Below, one piece after another: positions 38,674-48,015 of a stretch of 64,000 nt of DNA (positions within the stretch are counted from its first letter, which is position 1; the number at the start of each line of letters is the position of its first letter). The notes under the pieces were generated by a model. It was not told the DNA's origin. It was given only the letters and a program-made list of their open reading frames with translations, and did no database searches. The stretch is from Agrococcus sp. KRD186 (lineage in GTDB: Bacteria; Actinomycetota; Actinomycetes; Actinomycetales; Microbacteriaceae). The position numbers and the translations under genes were made by a program. Location of the stretch: NCBI RefSeq assembly GCF_017168255.1, contig NZ_JABFAP010000001.1, positions 2,797,856 through 2,861,855 on the forward strand. The letters are read 5' to 3'.

Positions 38674-40602
38674 TCAGCGTTGCGGCGCGTCGCCGCCGTC
38701 CGGCGGCGCCACGGCGGGATCGGTCTCGCCGGGCTCGGTGAGTGTCGCATCGGCCTGCTCCCGCTCGGCGTCCTGCTGCTCCTGCTCCGCCGACTCCGCC
38801 TGCGCCGGTCCTGCCGCCGCCTGCTGCGCCTTCGCGATCTCGGTGGCAGCGAGCACGAGCCCGAGGTGCGAGAAGGCCTGCGGGAAGTTGCCCCAGTGGC
38901 GACCGGTCGCCGGGTCGATCTCCTCGGCCAGCAGCCCGACGTCGTTGCGCATCGACACCAGCCGCTCCATCAGCCGCTCCGCCTCGTCGAGCCTGCCAGC
39001 CTGCGCGTAGGCGGTCACGAGCCAGAAGCCGCACAGCACGAACGGGAACTCGTGGCCCCTGAGGCCGTCGACGCCGGTGGTGCGATATCGCAGCGGGATG
39101 CCCTCGACGAGCAGATCCTGCTCGATGCGGGCGATCGTGCCGAGGAAGCGCGGATCGGTCGCCTCGACGATGCCGATGGTCGGCAGCTGCAGCAGCGAGG
39201 CGTCGACCTCGCTCGTGCCGTAGTGCTGGCGGAACGAGCCCGTGGACTCGTCGAAGCCGCGCGTCAGCACCTCCTCGCGCAGCGCATCCCGCAGCTCGAT
39301 CCAGTGCGTGGGGTCGCCCTCGCAGCCGTCCTCCTCGATGGCGCGGACGCCGCAGTCGAAGGCCGCCCACATCATCGCCCGGGAGTGGGTGAAGAAATGC
39401 GGCTCGCCGCGCATCTCCCACAGCCCCTGGTCGGGCTCCTCCCAGTGGGTGGCGAGCTCGCCCAGCAGTGCCCGCTGCATGCGCCAGGAGTCCTGGGTGT
39501 CGTCGAGGCCGATCGACCGCAACCGCTGCAGCGTCAGCATGACCTGCCCGAGCACGTCGTGCTGCCGCTGGCCGGCGGCACCGTTGCCGATCCGCACCGG
39601 CGAGGCGCCGCCGTAGCCCGGCAGGTGGTCGAGCTCGCGCTCGAGGAGGTCGCGGCCGCCGTCGCGCTGGTACATGATGCGCATGTCCTGCGGGTCGCCT
39701 GCGATCGCCCGCAGCAGCCAGTTGCGCCACAGGTCGACCTTCTCGGACAGCCGCACGGCGAGCATCGCGTCGACGGTGAGGGATGCGTCGCGCAGCCAGG
39801 TGAAGCGGTAGTCCCAGTTGCGCTCGCCGCCGGGGGTCTCCGGCAGCGAGGTGGTCGGCGCGGCGAGGATGCCGCCGGTCACCCCGTCGGTCAGCGAGCG
39901 CAGCACCAGCACGCTCGTCTGCACCGCCTCGAGGTACGGCCCCTCGTAGTCGAGCTCGCGCAGCCATTCGGCCGACTCGGCGACCGTCGTCTCGACGATC
40001 TCCGACTCGCCCACGGGGCCCGCGAAGGGTCGCCACGAGTGGCGCCAGCAGAGGTCGAGCACGATCCGGTCGCCCTCCCGCACCGTGAAGCTCGAGCGGT
40101 GCCGGTGGCCGTCGGCACGCGGCAGCTCCGGCCCGCGCAGTACCAGCCGGTCCGGGCCCGCGATCGCGACGAGGATGTCCTTGCCGTCTTCCTGCAGGCG
40201 GCGGAACCACGGCGGCACGCTGCCGTAGCCGAAGCGCACGACGAGCTCCTGCTCGAGCTCGACCTCGCCGGCGACGCCCTCGATGATGCGCACCACGTCG
40301 GCCCGGTCGTCGCCGGTGGGCATCGCATCCGTCACCGTGACGCTGCCGGTCGCGGTCTCGTGCGTCGTCTCGAGCACGAGGCTGCCCGGCAGATAGCGGC
40401 GGGTCGAGTTCGCCTCGGTGCTCGGCCCGATGCGCCAGTGGCCGTGCTCGGGACCGCCGAGCAGCGCCGCGAAGCACGCGGGGGAGTCGAAGTGCGGGAG
40501 GCACAGCCAGTCGATCGATCCGTTCCGGCCGACGAGCGCCGCCGTGGTCCGGTCGCCGATCAGTGCGTAGTCCTCGATGGCCAAGGTGTCGTGGTTCGGC
40601 AT
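38674..40602 (-). CDS. Glycoside hydrolase family 15 protein
   Basis: A 642-residue enzyme with an N-terminal beta-sandwich (IEDYALIGDRTTAALVGRNGSIDWLCLPHFDSP) and a C-terminal alpha/alpha barrel (NWDYRFTWLRDASLTVDAML with its catalytic acid region; GLWEMRGEPHFFTHSRAMMWAAFD). This type includes glucoamylases and the mycobacterial/actinobacterial trehalase, so trehalose or maltooligosaccharide hydrolysis is likely. The start has no ribosome-binding site, and TAGCCT lies six bases upstream, suggesting leaderless mRNA. It separates truA from rplQ, which adjoin in many actinobacteria. The C-terminal 50 residues are a Gln/Glu/Ala-rich tail. Confidence 0.9.
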   Translation of the reverse strand: MPNHDTLAIEDYALIGDRTTAALVGRNGSIDWLCLPHFDSPACFAALLGGPEHGHWRIGPSTEANSTRRYLPGSLVLETTHETATGSVTVTDAMPTGDDRADVVRIIEGVAGEVELEQELVVRFGYGSVPPWFRRLQEDGKDILVAIAGPDRLVLRGPELPRADGHRHRSSFTVREGDRIVLDLCWRHSWRPFAGPVGESEIVETTVAESAEWLRELDYEGPYLEAVQTSVLVLRSLTDGVTGGILAAPTTSLPETPGGERNWDYRFTWLRDASLTVDAMLAVRLSEKVDLWRNWLLRAIAGDPQDMRIMYQRDGGRDLLERELDHLPGYGGASPVRIGNGAAGQRQHDVLGQVMLTLQRLRSIGLDDTQDSWRMQRALLGELATHWEEPDQGLWEMRGEPHFFTHSRAMMWAAFDCGVRAIEEDGCEGDPTHWIELRDALREEVLTRGFDESTGSFRQHYGTSEVDASLLQLPTIGIVEATDPRFLGTIARIEQDLLVEGIPLRYRTTGVDGLRGHEFPFVLCGFWLVTAYAQAGRLDEAERLMERLVSMRNDVGLLAEEIDPATGRHWGNFPQAFSHLGLVLAATEIAKAQQAAAGPAQAESAEQEQQDAEREQADATLTEPGETDPAVAPPDGGDAPQR

Positions 40603-40608
40603 GCCGCG

Positions 40609-40614
40609 AGGCTA
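40609..40614 (-). promoter_or_regulatory. -10 box of leaderless GH15 promoter
   Basis: TAGCCT on the minus strand ends six bases before the ATG at 40602, and no Shine-Dalgarno is present. Confidence 0.5.
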
Positions 40615-40655
40615 TCGGGCAGCCGCGGCGCCGGGAACCTGGGGCTTCGCGACCG

Positions 40656-40661
40656 TAGGCT
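40656..40661 (+). promoter_or_regulatory. -10 box of leaderless truA promoter
   Basis: TAGGCT ends six bases before ATG 40668, and no Shine-Dalgarno is present. Confidence 0.55.
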
Positions 40662-40667
40662 GGCGGC

Positions 40668-41495
40668 ATGCCGCGCATCCGCCTCGACCTCGCCTACGAC
40701 GGCGGCGGCTTCGCCGGCTGGGCCGCGCAGCCGGGCCTGCGCACCTGCCAGAGCGAGCTCGAGCGGGCGCTGACGACGATCGCGCGCGAGCCGGTGCGCG
40801 TGACGGTGGCGGGGCGGACGGACGCGGGCGTACATGCGAGCGGGCAGGTCGCGCATGCCGATGTGCCGCAGGCGCTCGCGCAGGACCTCGATGCGCATGC
40901 GCCGCGGCTCGCGCGACGCATCTCACGGCTCGCGGCCCCGGAGGGCGACCTCGTCGTGCTGGGCGCCGCGCGGGCGCCCGAGGGCTTCGACGCACGCTTC
41001 TCGGCCGTCTCCCGCTCGTACCGCTACCGCATCGTGGCGAGCCCCGCTTCCGACCCGCTCGAGCGGCGCACCGCCGCGCACGTGCCGCAGTCGCTCGATG
41101 TCGACGCGATGCAGCGCACCGCCGAGGCGCTCGTGGGGCTGCGCGACTTCGCCGCCTTCTGCAAGCCGCGCGAGGGGGCGACGACGATCCGCGAGCTGCG
41201 CGCGTTCACGTGGCAGCAGGAGGGCGCGCTGCTCACCGCGGCACTGACGGCGGATGCGTTCTGCCACTCCATGGTGCGCGCGCTCGTAGCCGCATGCGTG
41301 CGGGTGGGGGAGGGCAGGCTCGGGCTCGCGGAGGCGGCCGCGCTGCTCGACGAGCGCCGGCGCTCGCCGCTCACCGGGCTGATGCCCGCGCATGGGCTCA
41401 CGCTGGTCGCGGTCGGCTATCCGCCCGACGACCTGCTCGCCCAGCAGGCCGAGCGCGCCAGGGCGCGACGCAGCGCATCCGACCTGGACGCCTGA
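40668..41495 (+). CDS. truA: tRNA pseudouridine(38-40) synthase TruA
   Basis: A 275-residue enzyme isomerising U38-U40 in the anticodon arm. The start MPRIRLDLAYDGGGFAGWAAQ and the catalytic aspartate in VAGRTDAGVHASGQVAH (about residue 52) are diagnostic; FCHSMVRALVAACVRVGEG is the late conserved block. It is the usual companion of rplQ, here displaced by the antisense GH15 gene. Confidence 0.95.
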   Translation: MPRIRLDLAYDGGGFAGWAAQPGLRTCQSELERALTTIAREPVRVTVAGRTDAGVHASGQVAHADVPQALAQDLDAHAPRLARRISRLAAPEGDLVVLGAARAPEGFDARFSAVSRSYRYRIVASPASDPLERRTAAHVPQSLDVDAMQRTAEALVGLRDFAAFCKPREGATTIRELRAFTWQQEGALLTAALTADAFCHSMVRALVAACVRVGEGRLGLAEAAALLDERRRSPLTGLMPAHGLTLVAVGYPPDDLLAQQAERARARRSASDLDA

Positions 41496-41565
41496 GTGCC
41501 CTCGGCCAGCCAGCGCTGCGCGCGCCGCGGTGGTCGATGCGCCGAGCGGCGCTCGTCGCCGGGCC

Positions 41566-41647
41566 GAGATGTGCACGCCGACTCGGGTCCGGCTCGCGGC
41601 GATCCGCGAATTCGTGGGTCGAGCGGCTGGGCGCGCGTGCACATCTC
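41566..41647. repeat. 82-bp inverted repeat in truA 3' gap
   Basis: GAGATGTGCACGC (41566-41578) is perfectly inverted as GCGTGCACATCTC (41635-41647), with a 56-base interior. It lies in the 255-base gap between the convergent truA and HAD phosphatase genes, which otherwise contains no gene. It could be a REP-like element or a bidirectional terminator. Confidence 0.7.
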
Positions 41648-41750
41648 AGCGCAGGTCGCGCCGGGTGGCGGCTTGGCCGGGCGGCGGCGCGCGCGAGCCG
41701 GCTGCATCAGGCCGCGCGCGCCGATGTGCGTCGCGCTGGCCGCGCTGCGG

Positions 41751-42395
41751 TCAGGCCGCGAGCACCAGCCCGAGCTCGTCGACCGACTCGACGATGCGGG
41801 TCGCCCCGGCGGCCTCGAGCTCGGCGCGGCCGCCGTAGCCGTACGCGACCCCGATCGAGCGCATGCCCAGCTCGTGCGCCGAGGCGATGTCGTTGACGCG
41901 GTCGCCGACCATCACCAGCTCGGCGGCCGGCAGCCCGATGGACTCGACGGCACGCGCGATGACGCTCGCCTTCGAGTGGCCGACCTCGTCGTCGATGCGC
42001 CCGTGCACGCCGCGGAAGCGGTGGCGCAGCGTGTAGTGGTCGATGACGGTCTCGGCATCCCTCTGCAGCTTGTGCGTGGCGACAGCGAGCGGCCTGCCCG
42101 CGCCGTCGAGGGAGGCGATCAGCGCCTCGACCCCCGGGTAGAGCGTCGAGTCGACCAGGCCGCCGGCGGCCTGGCGGGCGCGGAAGGCGACGAGCGCCAC
42201 CTCGATCTCGGTGGGCGTGCGGCCCGCCTCGCCGAGCACGGTCACGAGCGGCGGCCCGAGCCACTCCAGCAGCTCGGCCTCGCTGGGCACCTGCCATCCG
42301 ACCGACTCGTGCATGTGGCGGAGGCTCGCGAGGAGTCCCGGCTTGGAGTCGGTGAGGGTGCCGTCGAGGTCGAAGATGATGCCGCTGTGAGTCAT
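41751..42395 (-). CDS. HAD hydrolase, phosphoglycolate phosphatase-like
   Basis: A 214-residue HAD phosphatase. Motif I is IFDLDGTLTDS (residues 6-16), motif II VATHKLQ, motif III lysine in GHSKASVI, and motif IV MVGDRVNDIASA. The cap is the helical type of the Gph/PGP branch. The natural substrate is not determined; phosphoglycolate or another small phosphate is likely. Confidence 0.85.
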   Translation of the reverse strand: MTHSGIIFDLDGTLTDSKPGLLASLRHMHESVGWQVPSEAELLEWLGPPLVTVLGEAGRTPTEIEVALVAFRARQAAGGLVDSTLYPGVEALIASLDGAGRPLAVATHKLQRDAETVIDHYTLRHRFRGVHGRIDDEVGHSKASVIARAVESIGLPAAELVMVGDRVNDIASAHELGMRSIGVAYGYGGRAELEAAGATRIVESVDELGLVLAA

Positions 42396-42427
42396 GTCCG
42401 ACCATGCTCTCAGGTATCTGATCGGGC

Positions 42428-42456
42428 TCGCCAGGCGTTCGCGCGCGGCTTAGACT
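42428..42456 (+). promoter_or_regulatory. Candidate promoter of coiled-coil protein gene
   Basis: TCGCCA (42428-42433), a 17-base spacer and TAGACT (42451-42456) lie 45 bases before the gene at 42501. Confidence 0.45.
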
Positions 42457-42500
42457 GGTGAGCGGTTGCCGAGGGGTTCGGCGGTACTCGGGAGGCACTC

Positions 42501-43931
42501 ATGTCGGAGCAGCAGCAGGCGTTCGATCAGGTATTCCGGGGCTACGACCGCGAGCAGGTCGACGCCGCGGTGGCGTCCCTGCGCGGCGAGCTCGACGAGC
42601 TGCGGGGCCAGGGCGAGACCGCCGCGCTCGCGACCGAGGCGCGCGTGCAGCACCTGAGCGAGGATCTCGACGCCGCGATCGCGCGCGCCGACCAGGCGGA
42701 GTCGCGCATGCTGCGCCTGGCGCAGCAGGTGCAGACGCTCGACGAGGAGGGCGCCGACGACGCCACCCCCGAGGGCGACGGCGAGGAGGGCCGGCAGACG
42801 CGCGTGCGCTTCGCCGAGATCCTGCGCGTCGCCGAGGACCAGGCGTCGACGCTCGTCACCAACGCCTCGACCTCGGCTGAGCGCATCCTCGACGACGCGA
42901 ACGCCGAGCGTGACCGCATCCGCAAGGACGCGAAGGAGGAGGCTGCGCGCGTGCTGCAGGAGGCGCAGCACGAGGCAGAGCTCACCCGTCGCCGCAGCGA
43001 GACCGAGCAGACCGCGCACAGCGCCCGCCTCGAGACCGAGCTCGGCTCGCTGGGCGAGAAGGTCTCGCAGGCCGACCGCGAGGCGCAGGTGCTGCTCGGC
43101 GAGGCCGAGCGCGCCGCCGCCGCCATGCGCGCGCAGGTGCAGCGCGAGACCGACGACCTGAAGCTCGACGCCGACCGCATCGTGCGCGAGGCGAAGGCGC
43201 GCCGGGTCGAGCTCGACGCGGCCATCACCCGTCGCCAGGACGACGCGCAGCAGGAGTTCCTGCGGCTGCACAGCCAGGCCGTCGCCCACGCCGAGCGCAT
43301 CACGAGCGACGCCAACGACAAGGTCGCCTCGGCGCTCGCGCACGCCAAGCACGTGGCCGAGCAGTCGGAGGCCTACGAGCAGCTCTCGAAGGCGCAGGCC
43401 GCGCAGATCGAGGCGAGCGCGAAGGCGCGCGCGTCGTCGATGCTCGATGAGGCCCGCCAGCGCTCGCAGTCGATCGTCGACACGGTCACGAAGCACACGA
43501 AGGACGTGCTGCGCGACGCCGAGGATCGCACGCGGAGCCTGCGCTACCAGCAGACCCAGCTGAACGGCTTCATGGCCGAGGTGCAGTCGCTCATGCACGT
43601 CGCCGACGCGGCAGACCCGCGCACCTGGGGTTCGGCGGGCTCCGAGGCGCGCTCCGAGCCGGGCGATGCGGTGGCGGATGCGTCCACGTCGTCGAGCGCG
43701 CAGGCCGCGGTGCCGTCGGTGGCCGCGGAGGACCGCGTCGTCGTGCCCGACTCGCACACCGCATCCGCCCCCGACGCCGACCCGCTCGCAGACCTCTCGA
43801 TCGAGGTGGACGAGCCCGTCGAGGGCGAGCCGCTCGAGGACGGCGCCGAGGCGTCCACCACGAGCGAGCAGGTCGTCGACGTCGTCTGGCACGAGGAGGA
43901 CGAGGCGTACGACCCGGCGATCGACCGCTGA
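42501..43931 (+). CDS. DivIVA-like coiled-coil protein
   Basis: A 476-residue protein with a short DivIVA-type N-terminus (AFDQVFRGYDREQVDAAVASLRGELD, residues 7-32), about 330 residues of almost unbroken coiled coil rich in Glu, Ala, Arg and Gln, then an acidic low-complexity C-terminus. The layout resembles actinobacterial polarity/cytoskeletal proteins (Wag31, Scy or FilP class), which organise polar growth or septation. A strong GGGAGG precedes ATG 42501. No catalytic motif is visible. It stands alone before the rplM promoter. Confidence 0.8.
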   Translation: MSEQQQAFDQVFRGYDREQVDAAVASLRGELDELRGQGETAALATEARVQHLSEDLDAAIARADQAESRMLRLAQQVQTLDEEGADDATPEGDGEEGRQTRVRFAEILRVAEDQASTLVTNASTSAERILDDANAERDRIRKDAKEEAARVLQEAQHEAELTRRRSETEQTAHSARLETELGSLGEKVSQADREAQVLLGEAERAAAAMRAQVQRETDDLKLDADRIVREAKARRVELDAAITRRQDDAQQEFLRLHSQAVAHAERITSDANDKVASALAHAKHVAEQSEAYEQLSKAQAAQIEASAKARASSMLDEARQRSQSIVDTVTKHTKDVLRDAEDRTRSLRYQQTQLNGFMAEVQSLMHVADAADPRTWGSAGSEARSEPGDAVADASTSSSAQAAVPSVAAEDRVVVPDSHTASAPDADPLADLSIEVDEPVEGEPLEDGAEASTTSEQVVDVVWHEEDEAYDPAIDR

Positions 43932-43933
43932 GG

Positions 43934-43963
43934 TTGACCGCCGGGCGATCGGGCGAGTATGCT
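43934..43963 (+). promoter_or_regulatory. Promoter of rplM-rpsI
   Basis: TTGACC (43934-43939) and TATGCT (43958-43963) with an 18-base spacer, directly after the upstream stop. Confidence 0.8.
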
Positions 43964-43974
43964 CGATCCTTGGT

Positions 43975-43991
43975 GCGCACAGCCTGTGCGC
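43975..43991 (+). promoter_or_regulatory. Leader hairpin of rplM mRNA
   Basis: GCGCACAG and CTGTGCGC are perfectly inverted around a single C, close to the expected 5' end of the transcript; in RNA the inner pairs would open into a small loop. It could stabilise the mRNA or serve L13 feedback; neither is shown. Confidence 0.45.
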
Positions 43992-44088
43992 TCCCGAATG
44001 AGCCCTCCACCGGATCGTTCCCGCGGCGTCGCTGCCGGAACACCTCGGAGTGGGATTCACGACCATCCATTCGATCAGTGAGGCATCA

Positions 44089-44535
44089 ATGACTCGCACG
44101 TATTCGCCCAAGGCGGCGGACGTCCAGCACAACTGGATCGTCATCGACGCCACCGACGTGGTGCTGGGCCGCCTGGCCAGCCACGCAGCCGCAATGCTCC
44201 GCGGCAAGCACAAGCCGACGTTCGCCCCCCACATGGACATGGGCGACTTCATCATCATCGTCAACGCCGAGAAGGTCGCGCTGACGGGCCAGAAGCTGGC
44301 CAAGAAGGTCGCCTACAGCCACTCCGGCTACCCGGGCGGCCTCCGCGCCGTCGGCTATGCCGAGATGCTCGACCGCTACCCGGTCCGCACCGTCGAGAAG
44401 GCCATCCGCGGCATGCTGCCGAAGAACTCGCTCGGCCGCGCCCAGATCAAGAAGCTCAAGGTCTACGCAGGCCCCGAGCACCCCCACGCGGCGCAGCAGC
44501 CCACCCCCTACACGTTCGACCAGGTCGCCCAGTAG
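44089..44535 (+). CDS. rplM: 50S ribosomal protein L13
   Basis: A 148-residue early assembly protein. ATG 44089 gives [20 protein letters not shown] after a GAGG site; [19 protein letters not shown] and [10 protein letters not shown] are typical. rpsI follows after 20 bases. Confidence 0.97.
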   Translation: MTRTYSPKAADVQHNWIVIDATDVVLGRLASHAAAMLRGKHKPTFAPHMDMGDFIIIVNAEKVALTGQKLAKKVAYSHSGYPGGLRAVGYAEMLDRYPVRTVEKAIRGMLPKNSLGRAQIKKLKVYAGPEHPHAAQQPTPYTFDQVAQ

Positions 44536-44555
44536 GGCGCGAGGAGACACCAGAC

Positions 44556-45035
44556 ATGGCGAAGATCGCAGACTCCATCGAGGCTCCTGAGAGCTTCTCG
44601 ACCGAGACGCCGGCAGCTGAGGCTCCCAAGGCTCCTCGCGTCGTCAACATCGGCGGCCAGGCCGTCGGCCGTCGCAAGCAGGCCATCGCCCGCGTGCGCC
44701 TGATCCCCGGCTCCGGCTCGTACACCGTGAACGGCCGCACGCTCGAGGACTACTTCCCGAACAAGCTGCACCAGCAGCTGATCAACGACCCGTTCACGCT
44801 CCTCGAGCTCGCGGGCAGCTACGACGTGATCGCCCGCATCTCGGGCGGCGGCCCCTCGGGCCAGGCCGGCGCGCTGCGCCTCGGCATCGCTCGTGCGCTG
44901 AACGAGATCGACGTCGAGAACAACCGTCCGGAGCTCAAGAAGGCCGGCTTCCTCTCGCGCGACGCTCGCGTCATCGAGCGCAAGAAGGCCGGTCTCAAGA
45001 AGGCCCGCAAGGCGCCGCAGTACTCGAAGCGCTGA
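44556..45035 (+). CDS. rpsI: 30S ribosomal protein S9
   Basis: A 159-residue protein whose C-terminal KAPQYSKR tail reaches the P-site tRNA. The core ([31 protein letters not shown]) begins near residue 36, after an acidic/Ala-rich extension of about 30 residues absent from E. coli S9. Confidence 0.97.
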   Translation: MAKIADSIEAPESFSTETPAAEAPKAPRVVNIGGQAVGRRKQAIARVRLIPGSGSYTVNGRTLEDYFPNKLHQQLINDPFTLLELAGSYDVIARISGGGPSGQAGALRLGIARALNEIDVENNRPELKKAGFLSRDARVIERKKAGLKKARKAPQYSKR

Positions 45036-45038
45036 TCC

Positions 45039-46391
45039 GTGTCGCGCCTGTTCGGCACGGATGGAGTTCGGGGCCTCGCGGGTCTCGACATCACGGCAGA
45101 ATCGGCGCTGGCGCTTGCACAGGGCGCCGCACTCGTGCTCGGGCGACTCGCCCGGCAGGAGGGGCGGCGCCCTGTTGCGGTCGTCGCGCGCGATCCCCGC
45201 GTCTCGGGTGAGTTCATCGTCGCGGCCGTCTCGGCGGGCCTGGCCTCCAGCGGCATCGACGTGCTCGACGCCGGCGTCATCCCCACGCCCGCCGCCGCAT
45301 ACCTGGTGGCGAGCATCGGTGCCGACTTCGGCGTGATGGTCTCGGCATCGCACAACCCGGCGCCCGACAACGGCATCAAGTTCTTCGCCACCGGCGGACG
45401 CAAGCTGCCCGACGCCGTCGAGGATGAGATCGAGACCGCGCTCGGCGGCGCCCCGCTGCGCCCCATCGGCGCTGAGGTGGGCACCGTGCGCCGCTTCGCG
45501 GACGCCGAGGACCGCTACCTCGTGCACCTGCTGGGCACGCTCGACGTGAGCCTCAAGGGCCTGCACGTCGCGCTCGACTGCGCGCACGGCGCGGCCGCGG
45601 GCGTCAGCCCGCAGGCGTTCACCGACGCCGGCGCGAGGGTGACCGTGATGGGCAACGACCCCGACGGCATCAACATCAACCGCGAGGTGGGCTCGACGCA
45701 CCTCGAGCAGCTGCGCGAGCTGGTGGTCTCCTCGGGCGCCGACCTGGGCATCGCCCACGACGGCGACGCCGACCGCTGCCTCGCGATCGACGCGGCCGGC
45801 AACGTCGTCGACGGCGACCAGATCATGGCGCTGCTGGCGCTCTCGGCCAAGCGCCGCGGGCTGCTCGCCGACGACACGCTCGTGGCGACCGTGATGTCGA
45901 ACCTGGGCCTGAAGGTGGCGATGGACGAGCACGGCATCGCGCTCGTGCAGACCGCTGTCGGCGACCGCTACGTGCTCGAGGCGCTCGGCCAGTACGGGCT
46001 CTCCCTCGGCGGCGAGCAGTCGGGGCACATCATCTTCTCGGCGCACGCCACCACCGGCGACGGCATCCTCACGGGGCTGCAGATCGCCGCCGAGATGGCG
46101 CGCACCGGTCGCTCGCTCGCAGAGCTGGCGTCGGTCATGCAGGTCTACCCGCAGGTGCTCATCAACGTCACGGGCGTCGACCGGCTCGGCCTGCGCGGCA
46201 ATCAGCAGATCGCCGACGCGGTCGCCAAGGCGGAGGCCGAGCTGGGGGAGCAGGGCCGCGTGCTGCTGCGCCCGTCCGGCACCGAGAAGATCGTGCGCGT
46301 CATGGTCGAGGCGAACGAGCAGCACCGCGCGCAGTCGATCGCCGACGAGCTCGCCGACCTGGTGCGCGCCGAGCTCAGCGCCTCGGCGTAG
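45039..46391 (+). CDS. glmM: Phosphoglucosamine mutase
   Basis: A 450-residue enzyme converting glucosamine-6-phosphate to glucosamine-1-phosphate for UDP-GlcNAc. The phosphoserine is S104 in [16 protein letters not shown], the Mg loop is [12 protein letters not shown], and the phosphate-binding [12 protein letters not shown] is near the C-terminus. GTG 45039 lies three bases after the rpsI stop, coupling wall-precursor synthesis to the ribosomal operon; glmS lies about 3.9 kb downstream. Confidence 0.97.
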   Translation: MSRLFGTDGVRGLAGLDITAESALALAQGAALVLGRLARQEGRRPVAVVARDPRVSGEFIVAAVSAGLASSGIDVLDAGVIPTPAAAYLVASIGADFGVMVSASHNPAPDNGIKFFATGGRKLPDAVEDEIETALGGAPLRPIGAEVGTVRRFADAEDRYLVHLLGTLDVSLKGLHVALDCAHGAAAGVSPQAFTDAGARVTVMGNDPDGININREVGSTHLEQLRELVVSSGADLGIAHDGDADRCLAIDAAGNVVDGDQIMALLALSAKRRGLLADDTLVATVMSNLGLKVAMDEHGIALVQTAVGDRYVLEALGQYGLSLGGEQSGHIIFSAHATTGDGILTGLQIAAEMARTGRSLAELASVMQVYPQVLINVTGVDRLGLRGNQQIADAVAKAEAELGEQGRVLLRPSGTEKIVRVMVEANEQHRAQSIADELADLVRAELSASA

Positions 46392-46394
46392 CGT

Positions 46395-46940
46395 CTAGCC
46401 CGTGTGCGCCGTGTGGCGCGCACGGAACGCGGCGACGTTGGTGCGCGACTGGCAGGTGGTCGAGCAGAAGCGCCGGGAGCGGTTGCGCGACTGGTCGAAG
46501 AACATCCGCTCGCACCGACCGTCGCCGCAGCGCTTGCAGCGGGCGGTGTCGTCGGTGCGCACGAGGTCGACGAAGGCCATCGCCGCGTGCACCGCGACGG
46601 CACCGGGCAGCGGCGCTCCGGGCGACACGCCGTGCAGGTGCCAGTCGAAGGCACCGTGCCGCACGAGCCGGGGCTGCGCCTCGTTCGCGTCGAAGACCTC
46701 ATTCGCCATCTGGGCGGCCTCGTCCCGATCGGCATCCCAGAGCGCCTCGATCGTGCGCAGCTGCACCCACGTCGCCTCCGCATCCGCCTTCGTGGCACCG
46801 CTGGCGCCCGGGAACGACCACTCCGAGCACAGCCGCCGCAGCTGCGCCGCCGTCTCGAGCGTGCCCTCGCGATGGCGGTTGCAGAGCTCGGCCATGAAGT
46901 CGAGCGTATGCATGAGCTCTTGCGGGTGATGCAGCGGCAC
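46395..46940 (-). CDS. CGNR zinc-finger regulator
   Basis: A 181-residue protein of the CGNR/ABATE type: an N-terminal helical ligand-binding region (LDFMAELCNRHREGTLETAAQL) and a C-terminal finger, RCKRCGDGRCERMFFDQSRN then RRFCSTTCQSRTNVAAFR. GTG 46940 is chosen for the AGAGGA about seven bases upstream; longer starts are possible. It diverges from the EamA exporter gene, which it may regulate. Some other members of this family are resistance-linked regulators. Confidence 0.82.
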   Translation of the reverse strand: MPLHHPQELMHTLDFMAELCNRHREGTLETAAQLRRLCSEWSFPGASGATKADAEATWVQLRTIEALWDADRDEAAQMANEVFDANEAQPRLVRHGAFDWHLHGVSPGAPLPGAVAVHAAMAFVDLVRTDDTARCKRCGDGRCERMFFDQSRNRSRRFCSTTCQSRTNVAAFRARHTAHTG

Positions 46941-47043
46941 GGTGCGTTCCTCTAGGCTCACGACTGTCAGGGCCCACGGTCGTGACACGCGTGCCGCGCC
47001 ATGGTGAGCACGATCGTAGCCGCAGAACTGCAAGCTGGTGGTC

Positions 47044-47997
47044 ATGCCGTCTCGTCGCCCGGTCGGGCTCGCCCTCGCGCTCGCGAGCGCGGCCTCCTTC
47101 GCGCTCTCGGGGATCTTCGCGTCCGCGCTGCTCGACGGCGGCTGGAACGCCGGCGCGGTCACGCTCGTGCGCATCGCCGGCGGCGCGCTCGTGCTGCTGG
47201 TGCCGACGCTCTGGATGCTGCGAGGCAGATGGGATGCGGTGCTGCGGTCGTGGCGGGAGGTGGTCGTGCTCGGCGTGCTCGCCGTCGCGGTGTGCCAGCT
47301 CGCGTTCTTCAGCGCCGTCGCCTACATCGACCCCTCGCTCGCCCTGCTGATCGAGTTCCTCGGACCGGTGCTGCTGGTGTTCTACGCCTGGGCCAGGACC
47401 CGCCGCGCGCCCGCCGCCCTGACCTTCGCCGGCGCGGGGGTCGCGCTGCTCGGGCTCGGCCTGATCTCGGGGATCGGCGGCGAGGCGCTGCACCCGCTGG
47501 GCGTGCTGCTCGCGCTCGCGGCCGCGGTCGGCAACGCGGGCTACTGGGCGTCGGCGTCGAAGGCCGACTCTGAGCTGCCGCCGGTCGCGCTCGCGGGCCT
47601 CGGGCTGATCGTCGGCGCCGTCGTGCTCGGCATCGCCTCGGCGACCGGCCTACTGCCCTTCGTCGCGACCGCTGCGCCCGTCGTGCTCGCCGGCTCGCCG
47701 ATGCCGTGGTGGCTGGCGATGGGCATGCTCATCCTGCTGGCGACCTCGCTCTCCTACGTGCTGGGCATCCTCGGCGCCCGCCGGCTGGGCGCGACGCTCG
47801 CGAGCTTCGTCGGCTACTCCGAGCCGATGTTCGGCATCCTCTGGACGGCGCTGCTGCTGGCCATCCTGCCCACCGGTGTGCAGTGGCTCGGCGCCGCGGC
47901 GATCATCGCCGGCGTGCTGCTCGTGCGGCTCGGCCAGGTGCGGCGGCCGCGCCCCACGAAGGGGCCGGCGATCGTCGAGGGCATCCCGAGTCCTTGA
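47044..47997 (+). CDS. EamA family transporter (RhtA-like)
   Basis: A 317-residue drug/metabolite transporter with about ten transmembrane helices in two EamA repeats (ALASAASFALSGIFASALL and NAGYWASASKADSELPPVAL mark the repeat starts). RhtA-type members export amino acids such as threonine or homoserine; the substrate here is unknown. ATG 47044 or GTG 47038 could start it. Divergent from the CGNR regulator. Confidence 0.85.
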   Translation: MPSRRPVGLALALASAASFALSGIFASALLDGGWNAGAVTLVRIAGGALVLLVPTLWMLRGRWDAVLRSWREVVVLGVLAVAVCQLAFFSAVAYIDPSLALLIEFLGPVLLVFYAWARTRRAPAALTFAGAGVALLGLGLISGIGGEALHPLGVLLALAAAVGNAGYWASASKADSELPPVALAGLGLIVGAVVLGIASATGLLPFVATAAPVVLAGSPMPWWLAMGMLILLATSLSYVLGILGARRLGATLASFVGYSEPMFGILWTALLLAILPTGVQWLGAAAIIAGVLLVRLGQVRRPRPTKGPAIVEGIPSP

Positions 47998-48015
47998 GCT
48001 TCAGCGGCTCGGGCC

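Noticed and set aside
42542-43348. 268-residue Ser/Arg-rich frame antisense to the coiled-coil gene
   Set aside because: The composition is the complement of a Glu/Ala/Arg coiled coil; no start signal.
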